A stretch of 64,000 nucleotides of DNA, taken from Robiginitomaculum sp. GTDB taxonomy: Bacteria; Pseudomonadota; Alphaproteobacteria; Caulobacterales; Maricaulaceae. Positions 18,713 to 27,343 of this stretch are shown piece after piece; position 1 is the first letter of the stretch; each line of letters begins with the position of its first letter. Below the pieces are notes generated by a model. It ran no database searches. It had not been told where the DNA came from and was given only the letters and a program-made list of their open reading frames with translations. The stretch lies in assembly GCA_015485155.1 (NCBI GenBank), contig WFUF01000027.1, positions 1 to 64,000 on the forward strand, written 5' to 3'. Both the position numbers and the translations under genes were made by a program.

Positions 18713-19188
18713 TTTATCTGATTAACCTCACTGACGGCCAACGGCAAGGCAGTTCTGCGAAACACCTTGCGGATGGCATAATTGGAATTAACCCGCTTTA
18801 CCCCCGGAAGACGGGTCAGTACATCATGATGCAAACGCTCATAATCGGTGGCATCGCGCACACTTACCCGCAATAAATAATCGGCATCGCCAGTCATCAG
18901 GAAACATTCCATAATCTGCGGGCAATGAGTAATGGCTTCTTCAAAACGGTTAAGGTTCTCCCGGCGCTGGTTCTCCAAAGTAACCTGCACAAAAACTGAA
19001 GAAGCCATGCCCAGCTTTTCGGCACTAAGCAAAGCCACATAACTTGAAATAATGCCAGCTTTCTCCAAAGCCCGAACCCGGCGATGACAGGCCGAAGCCG
19101 ACAGCCCGACCTGCCCGGCCAGATCAGCATTATTTATCCTGCCATTGCGCTGCAGAATCTGCAAAATAGCCACATCAATTTTATCCAT
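18709..19188 (-). CDS. Lrp/AsnC-family transcriptional regulator
   Basis: A 159-residue protein. The N-terminal helix-turn-helix reads [36 protein letters not shown], and the C-terminal RAM ligand domain contains [15 protein letters not shown]. It is divergent from alanine dehydrogenase, the classical arrangement of an AldR-like activator with ald, so it probably senses alanine or another amino acid and controls ald from the 161-base shared upstream region. It also overlaps queF. Confidence 0.9.
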   Translation of the reverse strand: MDKIDVAILQILQRNGRINNADLAGQVGLSASACHRRVRALEKAGIISSYVALLSAEKLGMASSVFVQVTLENQRRENLNRFEEAITHCPQIMECFLMTGDADYLLRVSVRDATDYERLHHDVLTRLPGVKRVNSNYAIRKVFRRTALPLAVSEVNQIK

Positions 19189-19349
19189 GTTGATGACAGA
19201 TTCTCCCTATAATATAGGATTTAATCGAATATTTTTGCAAATTTCTATATTTTTTACGCAAAAAAGCAAGCACATTCAACCAAATTACGATTAACCTTGC
19301 GCGCACATCAGCACCGACCCTAGTTTCAAACAAGATTTGTGAGACAATT
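19189..19349. promoter_or_regulatory. Shared divergent control region of lrp-like regulator and ald
   Basis: These 161 bases separate the two start codons. The part near the regulator is very AT-rich (aatatttttgcaaatttctatattttttacgcaaaaaag), as expected for Lrp-type wrapping. The role as regulatory region is inferred from the arrangement. No operator consensus was verified. Confidence 0.5.
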
Positions 19350-20465
19350 ATGCGCATAGGCATTCCCAAAGAAATCAAGACACATGAATATCGCGTCAGC
19401 CTGACCCCTGATGCTGCCGCAGATATCACTGAGGCCGGGCACCGAGTTCTGGTGCAGACAAATGCCGGTGCGGGTGTTGGATTTGAAGACGCAGACTATG
19501 AGGCTGCGGGCTGCATAATAGCCCCCGACGCCAAAGCGGTATTTGATGAATCTGAAATGATCGTCAAAGTTAAAGAACCGCAACAGGTTGAATATGAAAT
19601 GCTGCGTCCTGATCAGACATTGTTCACCTATTTGCACCTTGCGGCTGATAAGGCACAGGCTGAGGGCCTGCGGCAATCAGGTTGCACCGCCATTGCTTAT
19701 GAAACCATTGTCGGCCCCAAAGGTGGATTGCCATTGTTACAACCCATGTCCGAAGTCGCAGGCCGCATGTCAGTGCATGTTGGGGCCAATTATCTGGAAC
19801 GCTCCAAAGGTGGACGCGGAGTTCTCTTGGGCGGTGTTCCCGGGGTAGCTCCGGCCAAAGTGGTAATCCTGGGCGGTGGCGTTTCCGGCACCAATGCGGC
19901 GCAAATGGCCATGGGTTTGCGTGCTGATGTAACTATTTTTGATATTTCTGATAACCGGCTAAACGAGCTGGACATGGTTTATGGCGGGCGATTGAAGACC
20001 GAATACTCCACCAAAAGAGCCGTTGCCAATGCCTGCATGGAAGCGGATTTGATTATTGGGGCAGTATTGGTTCCCGGAGCGGCTGCGCCAAAGCTGGTCA
20101 CCCGCGAAATGGTTTGCACCATGAAATCAGGTGCAGTTCTGGTTGACATTGCCATTGATCAGGGGGGATGCTTTGAAACCTCCTACGCCACCACTCATGA
20201 TGACCCTGTTTTTGAGGTTGACGGGGTGGTGCATTATTGCGTGGCCAATATGCCAGGAGCAGTGGCGCGCACATCGACCTTTGCTTTGGTAAAATCCACC
20301 TTGCCTTATTTGCGTCGTTTGCTCGATCAGGGAGTGCAAAGCGCCCTTAATTCCGATGCTGGCTTTGCTTTGGGACTAAATGTAGCCGAAGGCGAGATTA
20401 CCCACGCCGCTGTTGCCCGTGACCTGGACCTGCCATTCAAAAAACCAGACTGGCTGCAAATATAA
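19350..20465 (+). CDS. ald: Alanine dehydrogenase
   Basis: It catalyses NAD-dependent interconversion of L-alanine with pyruvate and ammonia. At 371 residues it has normal length. The N-terminal MRIGIPKEIKTHEYRVSLTP (pyruvate-binding Arg/Lys), VKVKEPQ, FTYLHLAAD with the catalytic histidine, the Rossmann motif VVILGGGVSGTNAA and the DIAIDQGGCFETS segment with the catalytic aspartate are all visible. Ten bases after its stop an E-family palindromic element begins, so that element's strong hairpin may end its transcript. Confidence 0.95.
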   Translation: MRIGIPKEIKTHEYRVSLTPDAAADITEAGHRVLVQTNAGAGVGFEDADYEAAGCIIAPDAKAVFDESEMIVKVKEPQQVEYEMLRPDQTLFTYLHLAADKAQAEGLRQSGCTAIAYETIVGPKGGLPLLQPMSEVAGRMSVHVGANYLERSKGGRGVLLGGVPGVAPAKVVILGGGVSGTNAAQMAMGLRADVTIFDISDNRLNELDMVYGGRLKTEYSTKRAVANACMEADLIIGAVLVPGAAAPKLVTREMVCTMKSGAVLVDIAIDQGGCFETSYATTHDDPVFEVDGVVHYCVANMPGAVARTSTFALVKSTLPYLRRLLDQGVQSALNSDAGFALGLNVAEGEITHAAVARDLDLPFKKPDWLQI

Positions 20466-20475
20466 CAAATCCATA

Positions 20476-20553
20476 GATGCCATTGCCATGGCCTTCTTCG
20501 GTTATTTTCAGTCCACCGGACTGAAAATTTAGCTGCGCTAACCACCTGCGAAG
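20476..20553 (+). repeat. Palindromic element E, copy E4
   Basis: This ~78-bp element has the same plan as the in-frame inserts in the RHS fragments. Stem 1 is CCA-ttgcca-TGG. The block ggccttcttcg is shared with E2. A central perfect 11-bp inverted repeat is attttcagtcc-acc-ggactgaaaat. Stem 3 is ttagc-tgc-gctaa, and it ends in gcgaag. Its last four bases are also the first of the 95-bp RHS remnant. Read on the minus strand it is open and gives a peptide (SQVVSAAKF...RRP) similar to that of the inverted insert E3. Confidence 0.75.
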
Positions 20554-20644
20554 CATCATAGACGTTATAAATCGTCTTGCCATTTACCACCGACTTCACC
20601 CGCTTGCGATTGCCATCATAGGTGTATGTCCCACTGGCCGCACC
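20550..20644 (-). pseudogene. Displaced RHS-core remnant (exact 95-bp repeat)
   Basis: These 95 bases are identical to 21954-22048 inside the full-length RHS gene and in the same orientation. They encode part of the YD core (YDGNRKRVKSVVNGK). The remnant lies downstream of the immunity candidate, with the tip and immunity genes between the two copies. This is the usual scar of RHS tip replacement, and it also provides direct repeats for loss of the cassette. Confidence 0.9.
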
Positions 20645-21096
20645 AGAGATGCTGGTTGCTTTTTAAGAAAATCAGGTAACGGCATATCTGCATCACACGG
20701 TAAGTCCCTATCTTTGACATATCCTGTGATTTTAATTCTTTCCCAAGGCTTTTCTGCATTTAAATCTACAATATCATAGCGACTAGTCCTAACGCCTTTG
20801 CCAAAAAATGCCTCATAATACCTTTTTGATATTTCGATATTTTCACCAGCATCACTAATTCCCAAGATATTAATCACCTCACAATTGCCTATATTTATAG
20901 TGCCTTTTGTTGACCAAATTTTGTCGGATATCTCTTGAAGCGGAAAAAATTGTCCACAGGCAGTTATCTTAATTTTGGAAAAGCTATGTGCCTTGGTATT
21001 TAGACAAATTTTCTCTTGCGCTCGATACAAATTAGAGCATCCATATAAAGCTATTACCAACACAATTGCTGTGGAACGCTTTAAACCATCTAACAT
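20596..21096 (-). CDS. Lipoprotein, candidate immunity protein of the RHS tip
   Basis: I do not recognise the family. The ATG at 21096 has GGGAG upstream and lies 25 bases after the RHS stop. The track start at 21189 lies inside the RHS gene. The signal segment STAIVLVIALYGCSNL has a lipobox with Cys at residue ~20, so the protein should be anchored to a membrane. The body is AT-rich and Lys/Ile-rich (FSKIKITACGQFF, GNCEVINILGISDAGENIEI). The last ~17 residues (after FLKKQ) are read out of frame through the 95-bp RHS remnant, so the original C-terminus has probably been altered. The immunity role is inferred from position alone. Confidence 0.6.
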   Translation of the reverse strand: MLDGLKRSTAIVLVIALYGCSNLYRAQEKICLNTKAHSFSKIKITACGQFFPLQEISDKIWSTKGTINIGNCEVINILGISDAGENIEISKRYYEAFFGKGVRTSRYDIVDLNAEKPWERIKITGYVKDRDLPCDADMPLPDFLKKQPASLVRPVGHTPMMAIASG

Positions 21097-21121
21097 TATA
21101 ATATCTCCCAAACATGAATTA

Positions 21122-24100
21122 TTATTTTGATTCTTCCGTAGGAAATGGAACGATTTTCTTTGTCCCGTTTTCATCTGTTTCGATAACAACTAGATTGTCA
21201 GGGTTTATTTCCCGCCCTTCAGATGCAGCATTACGTCCTTCCGTATCGTTGGTTAGATCCATTTCCCTTTGGAGTGGAGTGTTCTTTTCTCCCGCCGGAT
21301 TTTCAGAATGTTGCCCTCGCAATTCATTCAAATTACTAAGAACTTTTGCTCCTAATTCACCAGTTTCTAATTCCTCAGTTAGACGTTTACTCGTAGTTGC
21401 ATGTCTCATGGCATCGTTTGCATTATCCACTCCCGGAAATAATCTGCTTTGCTCAGCAACAATACCTACGGCCAAATCATAATCAGCAACTAATACCTGA
21501 GTCGCTTTGAATACTTGGTCGGCACGTCGGTCAATTGCTGGATTCTTCCCCGTTGGGTCTGTGAGGTTGATGGGATCGTTACCGACATAGGTATACCGCC
21601 CGAACATGAACGGCATGTCTGGCGAAAACCCCACGGGGTCGATAGACAGGAAGCGACCTATCAGGGGATCATAATACCGCGCTTGCATGTAATTCAGGCC
21701 GGTGGCCGCATCTTTGATATGGCCGGTAAAGCCATCAAGGTTGTCGTTAGCGGCGGGGTTTAGGATCGTCTCACCAAAGGGTGTGTATTGTTCGTTCCAC
21801 GCTACTGCGCCGGTGCTGGTGGTTCCCGAACTGGCCGAACCTAGATGATCCTTGTGCAGATACGTCACATTGCCATTGGTAATCCGCGCTATCTCGCCGA
21901 TATAATCGGTGCGCTTATTGGCACTTTGATCAAAAACATGAACCAAAGTTCCAGAAGCATCATAGACGTTATAAATCGTCTTGCCATTTACCACCGACTT
22001 CACCCGCTTGCGATTGCCATCATAGGTGTATGTCCCACTGGCCGCACCGAAGATACTAACCGGTTGATCAGACATGTCGTAAGCAAACCCCTGCGCGCCC
22101 AGTTGCACAACATTACCACGAACATCATGAGAGATAGAACGAGTGCCCTTGACACTATCTGCGGTCTGGCTAACCCGGTTAAGACTGTCATAGCTGTTGA
22201 TAACATTCCGGGTGCCCAATGTCTTGGTACGGATATTACCAAGTGCATCATAAGTAAAACTTCCCGCGCCCCACGGGCCACTTGCCGAAGTAAGACGACC
22301 CAATTGATCATAAGCGTAATTACGATTATTGGCAGTGTTGATTAAATCAGTAACCGAGGTCACTTTGCCACGAACATTATAAGCATAAGTGTAATCCAGT
22401 GCCACTGCTCCGCCGGGCTTAGCCGTGCGGGTGTTAAACGGTTGCAGGCGTGCATTCAAAGTCTGGGTAAACACTTGGCCGTTTCCGTAGGTCATAGACG
22501 CCATTGCACCAGATGGATGATAATTGATATTATCAGCGTAAACTTGGGTGGCAGATTGTAATTTGGTCACACGACCAAGACCGTCAAAACTACTGATCAG
22601 GCCCACGCCCGGTGTCGGATAAGTTCGGGCAATCATATTACCAGCAGTGTCATAAGCATAACCAGAGTTAAAGCTTTCCGTGTCTACATGTAATATCTCG
22701 GCGGTTAGCATGTTTAGTTCGTTATACCAGTAAAACCAGTTAACTCCATCTCTGGCAAGAACTGTTACATTGCCATTGGCGTCAAACATCCGGCTGATAG
22801 TCGGGGTGTTGGCATCGGCAAAAACCTCGGCCCAGTTCCGCCCCAGATCATCATAAAACAAATCAACGCGGGTTTGACCCGATGGCGTGACACATGTACT
22901 GCCAGCGGCATTGCCCTTGGAATAGGCAATCATCTGCCCCGCAGCATCATATTGGTAAAGGGTCGAACCGCCCTCATTGGTGTGATGACGACACAGGCGT
23001 TGCTGGGCATCATAGACGTAAGTGTTAGTCTGATCCATGGTTATGCCGTTTTGAGTGCCGGCCTGGCGCAGGCTTAACATCTGTCCCCAGATATTACGGT
23101 TCAAATAGGTGTTTACGCCCAATGGCTGTTCAATGCGGATCAACTCACCAAAGCCATTATTATAATTGGTGGTCTGTGCGCCAGAGGCATCGGTAATTCG
23201 GGTGCGGTGACCGGACAAATACTCAGTAGACGTAGTGGCAAATGGCGCCACGGTCTCTGCCGTGCTAATTACCCGGCCAAGACCGTCATAAAAGGTGTTA
23301 ATACCGGCAGCTTCGGTTGGGTCGTAACTGGGCTGAGAGGTAAAAACAGTCTCGTTCAGGCCATTATATCTTGTATTCACATAACTGGATATTCCAGTGG
23401 ATAGATCCTTGGTCTCCACCAGGGCCGGGCGCAACATTCCATCATAGGTAACAATGGTTTGCGCATTACCCTTGGTGATGGTTTGAACCGTATTGGCACC
23501 AAAGGAATAGGATATATCCGTATCCAGCCATGAATTTTCAGTCTTTGACGGAATGATCTTGGTCAACCTACCCATATTATCACGAGTGTAAGAAGTGGTA
23601 AAACCCCTTGCGTCAACCAAAGAGCTTAACCAGCCATTATCATCAACATATTGATATTCCGACAAACCATCAGGACGGGTGATCTGCTGCGCCGTGCCGC
23701 GTTTCCAGTCAAGCGCGTAGGTAGTAAAATTATTGGCATTGGTAATTGAATATGGTGCACCCAAATATGCCGGATTGCTGTGATAGGCATAAGAGGCAAT
23801 TCGCACGCCATATCTGTCTGTCCATGATTTACGCCCCAAAGCGTCATAACCATTGGTGATTTCTAACCGGCCATTTACCGTGATTGTTGTGGGCAGACCC
23901 AATATCCATTTCACCTTGTCGTGTTGATAGGTGGTCAGCGTTTCGCGTGGTGTGGTTGAGACACTGCTCCAGCTTTTGCTGATGATCGGATTGCCATAAC
24001 TGTAATCGGCAGAGGCAGTATTCATATTATACTGATTTTCAATGTAAAATATATCACCATCGCGGCTGGTGTTGCTAGTGGCCAGAGGGCGGGGTTTTCT

Positions 24101-25630
24101 TGCCCCAGGTGTATAAAGCGGGAACGGTTCACTGATAGACGCCCCAATGGTATAGGTGTTGTAAACGATTTGCAGCAAGTTCCCGTTTTGATATGCTTCC
24201 TGTCGGATCAAAAGCCCCTCATAATCCCCAACAACTCGATTATGGTACCATTTGGTAACGCGGCCTTCCGGGTCGGTCATGGTTGTCCATTTCAACTCAC
24301 CACCAGCAGTTTGATAACTCTGACCGTTCCAGCCTTCATAACTCCAATTCCAATTGGCCGCCGGATATCCGGGGCCAGATAAAGTCTTTTGGGTCACCGA
24401 CATGGTTTCAAAAAATGGCTGGTCTTTTGTGATTTTTGAAGGGACTGAGTCACAATCTCCAGCCAAGTTTTTAAGTAAACCAACTTTTTTCCAATGTCGG
24501 GTCTCTTTTAAGGTATAGGTTCCTGTCATGCCCGTCGGGTGAGTCAATGACAAAGTAATGTCTGGCTGAACGCACATTTGCCCAGATTGCGCATTGATAT
24601 AACCAGTTCTTGGCCGAGTCCGCATGCCCCCAAGACTAAATGTCCATTGCCTACCATCAGGTTTGGTAACAGATTTCAAATTACGCCCGTATTGATCATA
24701 GTCATATTGCCATGTACGACCATTAGTACTTATGCTTTCGATTAATTTGGAACTGCCGGAATAGTTAAAATCAATCCGGCGCCCATCATTGCTGGTGATA
24801 TCCAACAGTCGGCCATTGACATCATAATTGTAGCGCACCCAATTGCCATTTACATCGGTAACCTCTGTGGCCAACCATATGTAATACTCTCTATCAACAA
24901 TGCCGCCACCTTCATAGCCAACCATGGTCGCATCACGAGTAATCATACGATCAAAACGGTAATAATCTCCATTGGGTGCCGTTGCAGAAAAACCCTCACG
25001 CCCAAGAGTATTGCCACTAGCAGGCAGACATTTGATAGCCCAATTATCAATCGTGACTAATTCCGTTCCTGCAGGCCATTGCGGGCCGGTGGCCAGCCTC
25101 TGTACAGAGCGCGCTCCTTGTCCGGGAATATGCAGGCTAATGCCATTGGAGTATTTGTCATACGGAATGATCGTCGTAGGACCTGTTCCGCTTTCATCAG
25201 GATTGGGAATTTGACTACCACTGCAATGATCCGGCATCGGGCCACCGGAGCCAAAAGTATATATATCGGTTATTTTGGGAATATCCAAAGCCCAATCAGC
25301 AAAATCAACTTGTACTGTTTGGCGGTATGTCCAGCCCTGCGCAAGGCGTCTGCGAACTGATACATCCAGGGACGAATTGCCAGGAAGAGATATATCTGTG
25401 TGCGAAAATACAATACCTCCAGTATCAGGATCGACGCTGTCCCCGAGTAAATCTGTGCCCAGCATTACCAGGCGCTCTTCGGCCAATTGCCGAACAATCC
25501 AGTCTGTTTCAACATTCTCAGGCTGAGTTACCCCATATTCACCTCCAGGCTCGCCTTGTGCCCAGGAAGCGGTGCTGCCCCCCAATATAACAAGATAAAT
25601 CGCAATAAGTGAAAAGAACAACCGGGACAT
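21122..25630 (-). CDS. Full-length secreted RHS/YD-repeat protein with C-terminal toxin-like tip
   Basis: This is a 1502-residue polymorphic-toxin-type protein. The ATG at 25630 follows GGAG and starts a Sec signal peptide (LFFSLIAIYLVILGGSTASWA). The track start at 25759 is not needed. A long middle consists of YD repeats (e.g. YDQYGRNLKSV, YDALGRKSW, YDAAGQMIAYSKG) that should form a beta-cocoon. The RHS-associated core ends near GRFLSIDPVGF...YVGNDPIN. The ~150-residue tip after it is hydrophilic, with NDAMRHATTSKRLTEE and REMDLTNDTEGRNAA. This pairing resembles a family of RHS tips with DAxRHA and MDLxNN motifs whose activity I cannot name. No PAAR or T6SS part is visible. Confidence 0.9.
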   Translation of the reverse strand: MSRLFFSLIAIYLVILGGSTASWAQGEPGGEYGVTQPENVETDWIVRQLAEERLVMLGTDLLGDSVDPDTGGIVFSHTDISLPGNSSLDVSVRRRLAQGWTYRQTVQVDFADWALDIPKITDIYTFGSGGPMPDHCSGSQIPNPDESGTGPTTIIPYDKYSNGISLHIPGQGARSVQRLATGPQWPAGTELVTIDNWAIKCLPASGNTLGREGFSATAPNGDYYRFDRMITRDATMVGYEGGGIVDREYYIWLATEVTDVNGNWVRYNYDVNGRLLDITSNDGRRIDFNYSGSSKLIESISTNGRTWQYDYDQYGRNLKSVTKPDGRQWTFSLGGMRTRPRTGYINAQSGQMCVQPDITLSLTHPTGMTGTYTLKETRHWKKVGLLKNLAGDCDSVPSKITKDQPFFETMSVTQKTLSGPGYPAANWNWSYEGWNGQSYQTAGGELKWTTMTDPEGRVTKWYHNRVVGDYEGLLIRQEAYQNGNLLQIVYNTYTIGASISEPFPLYTPGARKPRPLATSNTSRDGDIFYIENQYNMNTASADYSYGNPIISKSWSSVSTTPRETLTTYQHDKVKWILGLPTTITVNGRLEITNGYDALGRKSWTDRYGVRIASYAYHSNPAYLGAPYSITNANNFTTYALDWKRGTAQQITRPDGLSEYQYVDDNGWLSSLVDARGFTTSYTRDNMGRLTKIIPSKTENSWLDTDISYSFGANTVQTITKGNAQTIVTYDGMLRPALVETKDLSTGISSYVNTRYNGLNETVFTSQPSYDPTEAAGINTFYDGLGRVISTAETVAPFATTSTEYLSGHRTRITDASGAQTTNYNNGFGELIRIEQPLGVNTYLNRNIWGQMLSLRQAGTQNGITMDQTNTYVYDAQQRLCRHHTNEGGSTLYQYDAAGQMIAYSKGNAAGSTCVTPSGQTRVDLFYDDLGRNWAEVFADANTPTISRMFDANGNVTVLARDGVNWFYWYNELNMLTAEILHVDTESFNSGYAYDTAGNMIARTYPTPGVGLISSFDGLGRVTKLQSATQVYADNINYHPSGAMASMTYGNGQVFTQTLNARLQPFNTRTAKPGGAVALDYTYAYNVRGKVTSVTDLINTANNRNYAYDQLGRLTSASGPWGAGSFTYDALGNIRTKTLGTRNVINSYDSLNRVSQTADSVKGTRSISHDVRGNVVQLGAQGFAYDMSDQPVSIFGAASGTYTYDGNRKRVKSVVNGKTIYNVYDASGTLVHVFDQSANKRTDYIGEIARITNGNVTYLHKDHLGSASSGTTSTGAVAWNEQYTPFGETILNPAANDNLDGFTGHIKDAATGLNYMQARYYDPLIGRFLSIDPVGFSPDMPFMFGRYTYVGNDPINLTDPTGKNPAIDRRADQVFKATQVLVADYDLAVGIVAEQSRLFPGVDNANDAMRHATTSKRLTEELETGELGAKVLSNLNELRGQHSENPAGEKNTPLQREMDLTNDTEGRNAASEGREINPDNLVVIETDENGTKKIVPFPTEESK

Positions 25631-25808
25631 GCAAAACTCCAAAAATGATTCCAGAATCAAAATACAATCTAACCGCGATCTACTTATTGTAAATGCTGAA
25701 AAATATTCTCCCCTTAAGATTGAGGCGCAATGAACAACAAGGGACTTTTGCGTCACCATACACCAAGATATATTTACCTTGCCTGCCTATGGTTTGATGT
25801 TCTTGTTA

Positions 25809-26483
25809 TCAGGCCGGAGGGGGGCACAGTTCAACAGGGCCGAAAATTTCCGCAAACTGGACCCGCAGCTGTTCCTCGGCAGCAGTTATTGATACAGGCA
25901 TTTGCAAATCCTCAAAACTGGTGACACCCAGATTAGAAATTCCGCATGGAATAATAGCATCAAAGTGCGACAGATCAGGGGCAACATTAAGCGATATTCC
26001 GTGAAAAGTGACCCAGCGCCTTATCCTGATGCCAATGGCTGCGATTTTTGCCTCAGAACCATCAAGGCGATCAACCCAGACACCAACCCTGTCATCATAG
26101 CGCCGGGCAGCCAAATCGAACCCTCCCAAAGTTCCGATAAGCCATTGCTCCAGCTTGCGGACAAATCCGCGTACATCGCGCTCCCTTTGGTTAAGATCCA
26201 GCATCACATAGGCCACCAATTGCCCCGGCCCGTGATAGGTGTATTGGCCGCCACGCCCCGAATGAAACACCCGAAACCGCTCCGGTTGCAGCAAATCGCT
26301 GCTATTAGCACTGGTGCCAGCAGTTATGATAGCAGGGTGTTCGAGTATCCAGACCAGTTCACCAGCATTACCTTCGCGGATCTGTTTCACCCGCTCGTTC
26401 ATGATCTCAACTGCATTTTCGTATTCAACGAAACTGGTTGATCTGGCCCATTGGATTTTCTTGTTCTTTGGCGGGAAATTCAT
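25809..26483 (-). CDS. lipB: Lipoyl(octanoyl) transferase
   Basis: LipB transfers octanoate from acyl carrier protein to lipoyl domains of 2-oxoacid dehydrogenases and GcvH. The protein has 224 residues. The motif RGGQYTYHGPGQLVAYVMLDL, the catalytic lysine in EAKIAAIGIRIRRWVTFHG and the acyl-accepting cysteine in IIPCGISNLGVTS are present. It stands alone between the RHS gene and a divergent FliN-like gene. Confidence 0.94.
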   Translation of the reverse strand: MNFPPKNKKIQWARSTSFVEYENAVEIMNERVKQIREGNAGELVWILEHPAIITAGTSANSSDLLQPERFRVFHSGRGGQYTYHGPGQLVAYVMLDLNQRERDVRGFVRKLEQWLIGTLGGFDLAARRYDDRVGVWVDRLDGSEAKIAAIGIRIRRWVTFHGISLNVAPDLSHFDAIIPCGISNLGVTSFEDLQMPVSITAAEEQLRVQFAEIFGPVELCPPPA

Positions 26484-26600
26484 TGAATCAGGCGCTTATT
26501 CCAGAAAATTTTGCATTTAATTTGCCCATATTAACCCTTCGGGAACCCAAAAGCGAGAGACTTGGCCTTCGTATCGTGTAAATAACAGGGTGAATTTACT

Positions 26601-26849
26601 GTGTCACAAATAGGAGCGGTCAAAGTTGAAATTGCGGTTCTTCTTGGGAGATGCATTCTTCCAATGGAGCAACTATTGCGTATGGGGCGTGGAGCCGTGA
26701 TCCCGTTGGACAGTTTTGAAGGTGATGATGTCTGGATTTTGGCAAATGATCACCCGATTGCCCGCGGCGAGATTGTAATAGAAAACGAAAAAGTCTGCAT
26801 AAGGGTTACCGATTCTGCGGACGTTCTGGATTTTCAGGCTGCTGCCTGA
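26601..26849 (+). CDS. FliN/SpoA-domain protein
   Basis: This 82-residue protein is almost entirely a surface-presentation-of-antigens (SpoA) domain: VKVEIAVLLGRCILPMEQLLRMGRGAVIPLD, then VWILANDHPIARGEIVIENEKVCIRVTD. That is the fold of the flagellar C-ring protein FliN. It is shorter than most FliN proteins and has no N-terminal extension. The start is a GTG with CAGGG ten bases upstream. No other flagellar gene lies in the window, so this copy is isolated; it may be the only FliN or a paralogue. Confidence 0.8.
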   Translation: MSQIGAVKVEIAVLLGRCILPMEQLLRMGRGAVIPLDSFEGDDVWILANDHPIARGEIVIENEKVCIRVTDSADVLDFQAAA

Positions 26850-26957
26850 TCTTAGGCTCTCATCTTAAAATCTGCCTTCAATCTTATTTTTGTTGTCAAT
26901 AGCACTTCACAAGTGTTCCGGAGTTTGTTACCTGCCTGACATCTGTGTGATCGGTGT

Positions 26958-27044
26958 GCGGCCGTGGCGGAACTGGTAGACGCGCAGCGTTGAGGTCGCT
27001 GTGGGGTAAAACCCGTGGAAGTTCAAATCTTCTCGGCCGCACCA
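26958..27044 (+). tRNA. tRNA-Leu (anticodon GAG)
   Basis: A class II tRNA of 87 bases including encoded CCA. The acceptor gcggccg pairs fully with cggccgc, the discriminator is A, and the anticodon stem cagcg/cgctg encloses ttGAGgt with the anticodon at 26992-26994. A long variable arm and the T-loop ttcaaat follow. It reads CUC/CUU codons. Confidence 0.95.
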
Positions 27045-27253
27045 TTTTTTTACAAAAATAGTACGGCCTATCTCTTTTGTTCGGACTTCGTCCTTCAGGG
27101 CGCACCATTTTTTTACAAAATAACACGGCCTATCTCTTTTGTTCGGACTTCGTCCTTCAGGCCGCACCATTTTTTTACAAAATAACACGGCCTATCTCTT
27201 TTGTTCGGACTTCGTCCTTCAGGGCGCACCATTTTCACAAAATAACACGGCCG
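27041..27253. repeat. Tandem repeat following the tRNA-Leu 3' end
   Basis: Three 62-63 bp units run at 27041-27103, 27104-27165 and 27166-27227, with a partial fourth to about 27253. Each begins with accattttt and includes tatctcttttgttcggac and the mini-hairpin ggac-ttc-gtcc. The unit joint (ggccgcaccattttttta) repeats the last bases of the tRNA and its downstream T-run, as if the tRNA tail and terminator had been copied in tandem. The minus-strand ORFs over it are not genes. Confidence 0.85.
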
Positions 27254-27343
27254 ATAACGGGTAATTGGCATCGCCATACAATAATCAGCAATAAAACTTG
27301 AAATGAAACACTGTCTCATATTATTTCATGCTATAGTGTAACA

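Noticed and set aside
20327-20599. Minus-strand ORF containing VVNGKTIYNVYDAS
   Set aside because: It is not an independent gene; it is the RHS remnant joined to element E4 and the antisense of ald.
21122-25630. Type VI secretion effector
   Set aside because: The protein has a Sec signal peptide and no PAAR/VgrG part, and no T6SS gene lies in the window.
27041-27253. CRISPR array
   Set aside because: The 62-63 bp units are directly tandem without spacers, and no cas genes are present.
26896-27319. Minus-strand ORFs with repeated MVRPEGRSPNKRDR and RRFELPRVLPHS peptides
   Set aside because: They are antisense to tRNA-Leu and its tandem tail; this peptide is a well-known artefact of translating tRNA antisense strands.
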